This document shows positions 5,791 to 6,318 of a stretch of DNA of 6,318 bases, piece after piece. Source of the DNA: Deltaproteobacteria bacterium RIFCSPLOWO2_12_FULL_60_16 (GTDB lineage: Bacteria > Desulfobacterota > Binatia > UBA9968); contig MGSR01000146.1 of assembly GCA_001798565.1 (NCBI GenBank), positions 469-6,786 on the forward strand, given 5' to 3'. Each line of letters starts with the position of its first letter. Positions within the stretch are counted from its first letter, which is position 1. A program made the translations under genes and the position numbers. The notes under the pieces were generated by a model. It saw only the letters and a list, made by a program, of their open reading frames with translations, searched no databases and was not told where the DNA came from.

Positions 5791-5957
5791 CCAATAGTCA
5801 ATGGTCAATAGTCAACAGTCAACACGGCTCGTTGAGTTTATTGAGTTCATTGGGTTCTTTGAGTTCATCGGGCCTATTGGGTTCATTGAGTTTATTGGGT
5901 CCCCAACCCAACAAACCCAACAAACCCGAAGAACTCGATCGACGATTTGCTATTGAC
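5791..5957. repeat. Dispersed intergenic repeat, copy 2, with a 9-bp tandem core
   Basis: This is the inverted counterpart of the repeat at 741-851, and the match includes the exact 17-mer at 5888-5904. Its left end is a run of CAATAGTCAATGGTCAATAG-type words (5792-5825). The centre (5831-5902) is eight consecutive 9-bp units of consensus RTTGRGTTY. The right side (5905-5940) holds about four complementary units such as AACCCAACA, so the core can fold into a long hairpin with its turn near 5902. The right end CTATTGACGG runs into the GAF gene and supplies its stop codon. It fills the whole gap between the two convergent genes. Confidence 0.75.
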
Positions 5958-6318
5958 GGTCCAGGCCGGCCACGCTGAGGCCGTAGAGCTGGGCGGCGAG
6001 TTGGGCAATGAGCAGGTTGGAGTCCTGGAAAAAGTTAGGTTCCAGGGAGTACATGCCGATGATCCCGGTGGCTTGGCCTTTGACAATGATCGGGACGGCC
6101 GCATAGGAACGAAGGCCGAGGTTCTTGGCCCAGGGGTCGACCTGTAGGTACTGTTCTTTGGATATGTCCGGCATGATCACGGTGTTCTGGTTTTGCATGA
6201 CCCAGCCGGGGATGCCTTCGCCGAACGCGTAGCCGTGAGCGGCGGTGTCCGGGAGGCCTTTGATGCCGGATTGTTGGGTGACCTCCAGGCGATTGGAGTC
6301 CGGATTCATCTCATAGAC
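5950..6318 (-). CDS. GAF-domain protein, C-terminal part (5' end beyond window)
   Basis: The frame is open from the right edge to the TAG at 5952-5950, giving 122 residues that match the second half and end of a GAF domain. It begins VYEMNPDSNRLEVTQQSG, then GYAFGEGIPGWVMQNQNTVIMPD, then LRSYAAVPIIVKGQATGIIGMYSLEPNFFQDSNLLIAQLAAQLYGLSVAGL. GAF domains bind small molecules or chromophores or mediate dimerisation in signalling proteins; the ligand cannot be read here. Since the protein ends with the GAF domain, any catalytic or output domain must lie N-terminally, outside the window, or the protein is a free-standing sensor. An ATG at 6309 exists but the homology continues upstream of it, so it is probably not the start. 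The last codon and stop (CAA TAG) come from the repeat. Confidence 0.88.
   Translation of the reverse strand, partial: VYEMNPDSNRLEVTQQSGIKGLPDTAAHGYAFGEGIPGWVMQNQNTVIMPDISKEQYLQVDPWAKNLGLRSYAAVPIIVKGQATGIIGMYSLEPNFFQDSNLLIAQLAAQLYGLSVAGLDRQ

Noticed and set aside
5831..5940. CRISPR-like array
   Set aside because: The units are contiguous 9-mers without spacers, and no cas gene is present.
741..5957. Composite transposon or genomic island bounded by the inverted repeats
   Set aside because: The enclosed genes are core housekeeping genes with no transposase, integrase or target duplication visible; the repeats look like independent intergenic insertions.

Overview
The window reads as a bacterial chromosome segment from a moderately GC-rich, probably uncultured Gram-negative lineage. 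Coding DNA is GC-rich, the genetic code is standard, and the gaps between genes are AT-richer and packed with degenerate palindromic repeats. This resembles environmental Methylomirabilota/Nitrospirota/deltaproteobacterial-type genomes, but nothing here fixes the phylum, so that placement is a weak inference. Nothing in it looks like a phage, plasmid, transposon or CRISPR locus, and I found no tRNA or rRNA gene.

Layout. Positions 1-308 hold nearly all of a small Rieske [2Fe-2S] protein whose first codon straddles the left edge. A 57-nt imperfect palindrome follows (311-367), then a HIT-family nucleotide-binding protein (377-736). A dispersed repeat (about 741-851) separates it from a glutamate dehydrogenase (870-2129), which is followed after 39 nt by elongation factor P (2169-2729). 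Dephospho-CoA kinase (coaE, 2778-3395) lies on the minus strand and converges on efp across a hairpin repeat that also encodes the last residues of CoaE. A long-chain acyl-CoA synthetase (3458-5281) diverges from coaE and has an extended -10 promoter placed so that its mRNA would begin at the start codon. A single-domain response regulator (5415-5783) comes next. It converges on the C-terminal end of a GAF-domain protein that enters from the right edge on the minus strand (5950-6318). The gap between these last two is filled by a second, inverted copy of the repeat found upstream of glutamate dehydrogenase.

How the genes work together. The set is mostly housekeeping: nitrogen/carbon exchange (glutamate dehydrogenase), polyproline translation rescue (EF-P), the last step of CoA synthesis (CoaE), and CoA use in fatty-acid activation (acyl-CoA synthetase). 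CoaE and the synthetase share a divergent intergenic region and a CoA theme, though the layout alone does not prove co-regulation. The receiver and the GAF protein are signalling parts, and no kinase is visible in the window.

I do not see a convincing new multi-gene system. The points worth a second look are the repeat families (an inverted pair, a 9-bp tandem core, and repeats that supply the 3' ends of two genes), the likely leaderless acyl-CoA synthetase mRNA, the Asn at the tip of the EF-P loop, and two ambiguous translation starts (HIT protein, coaE).
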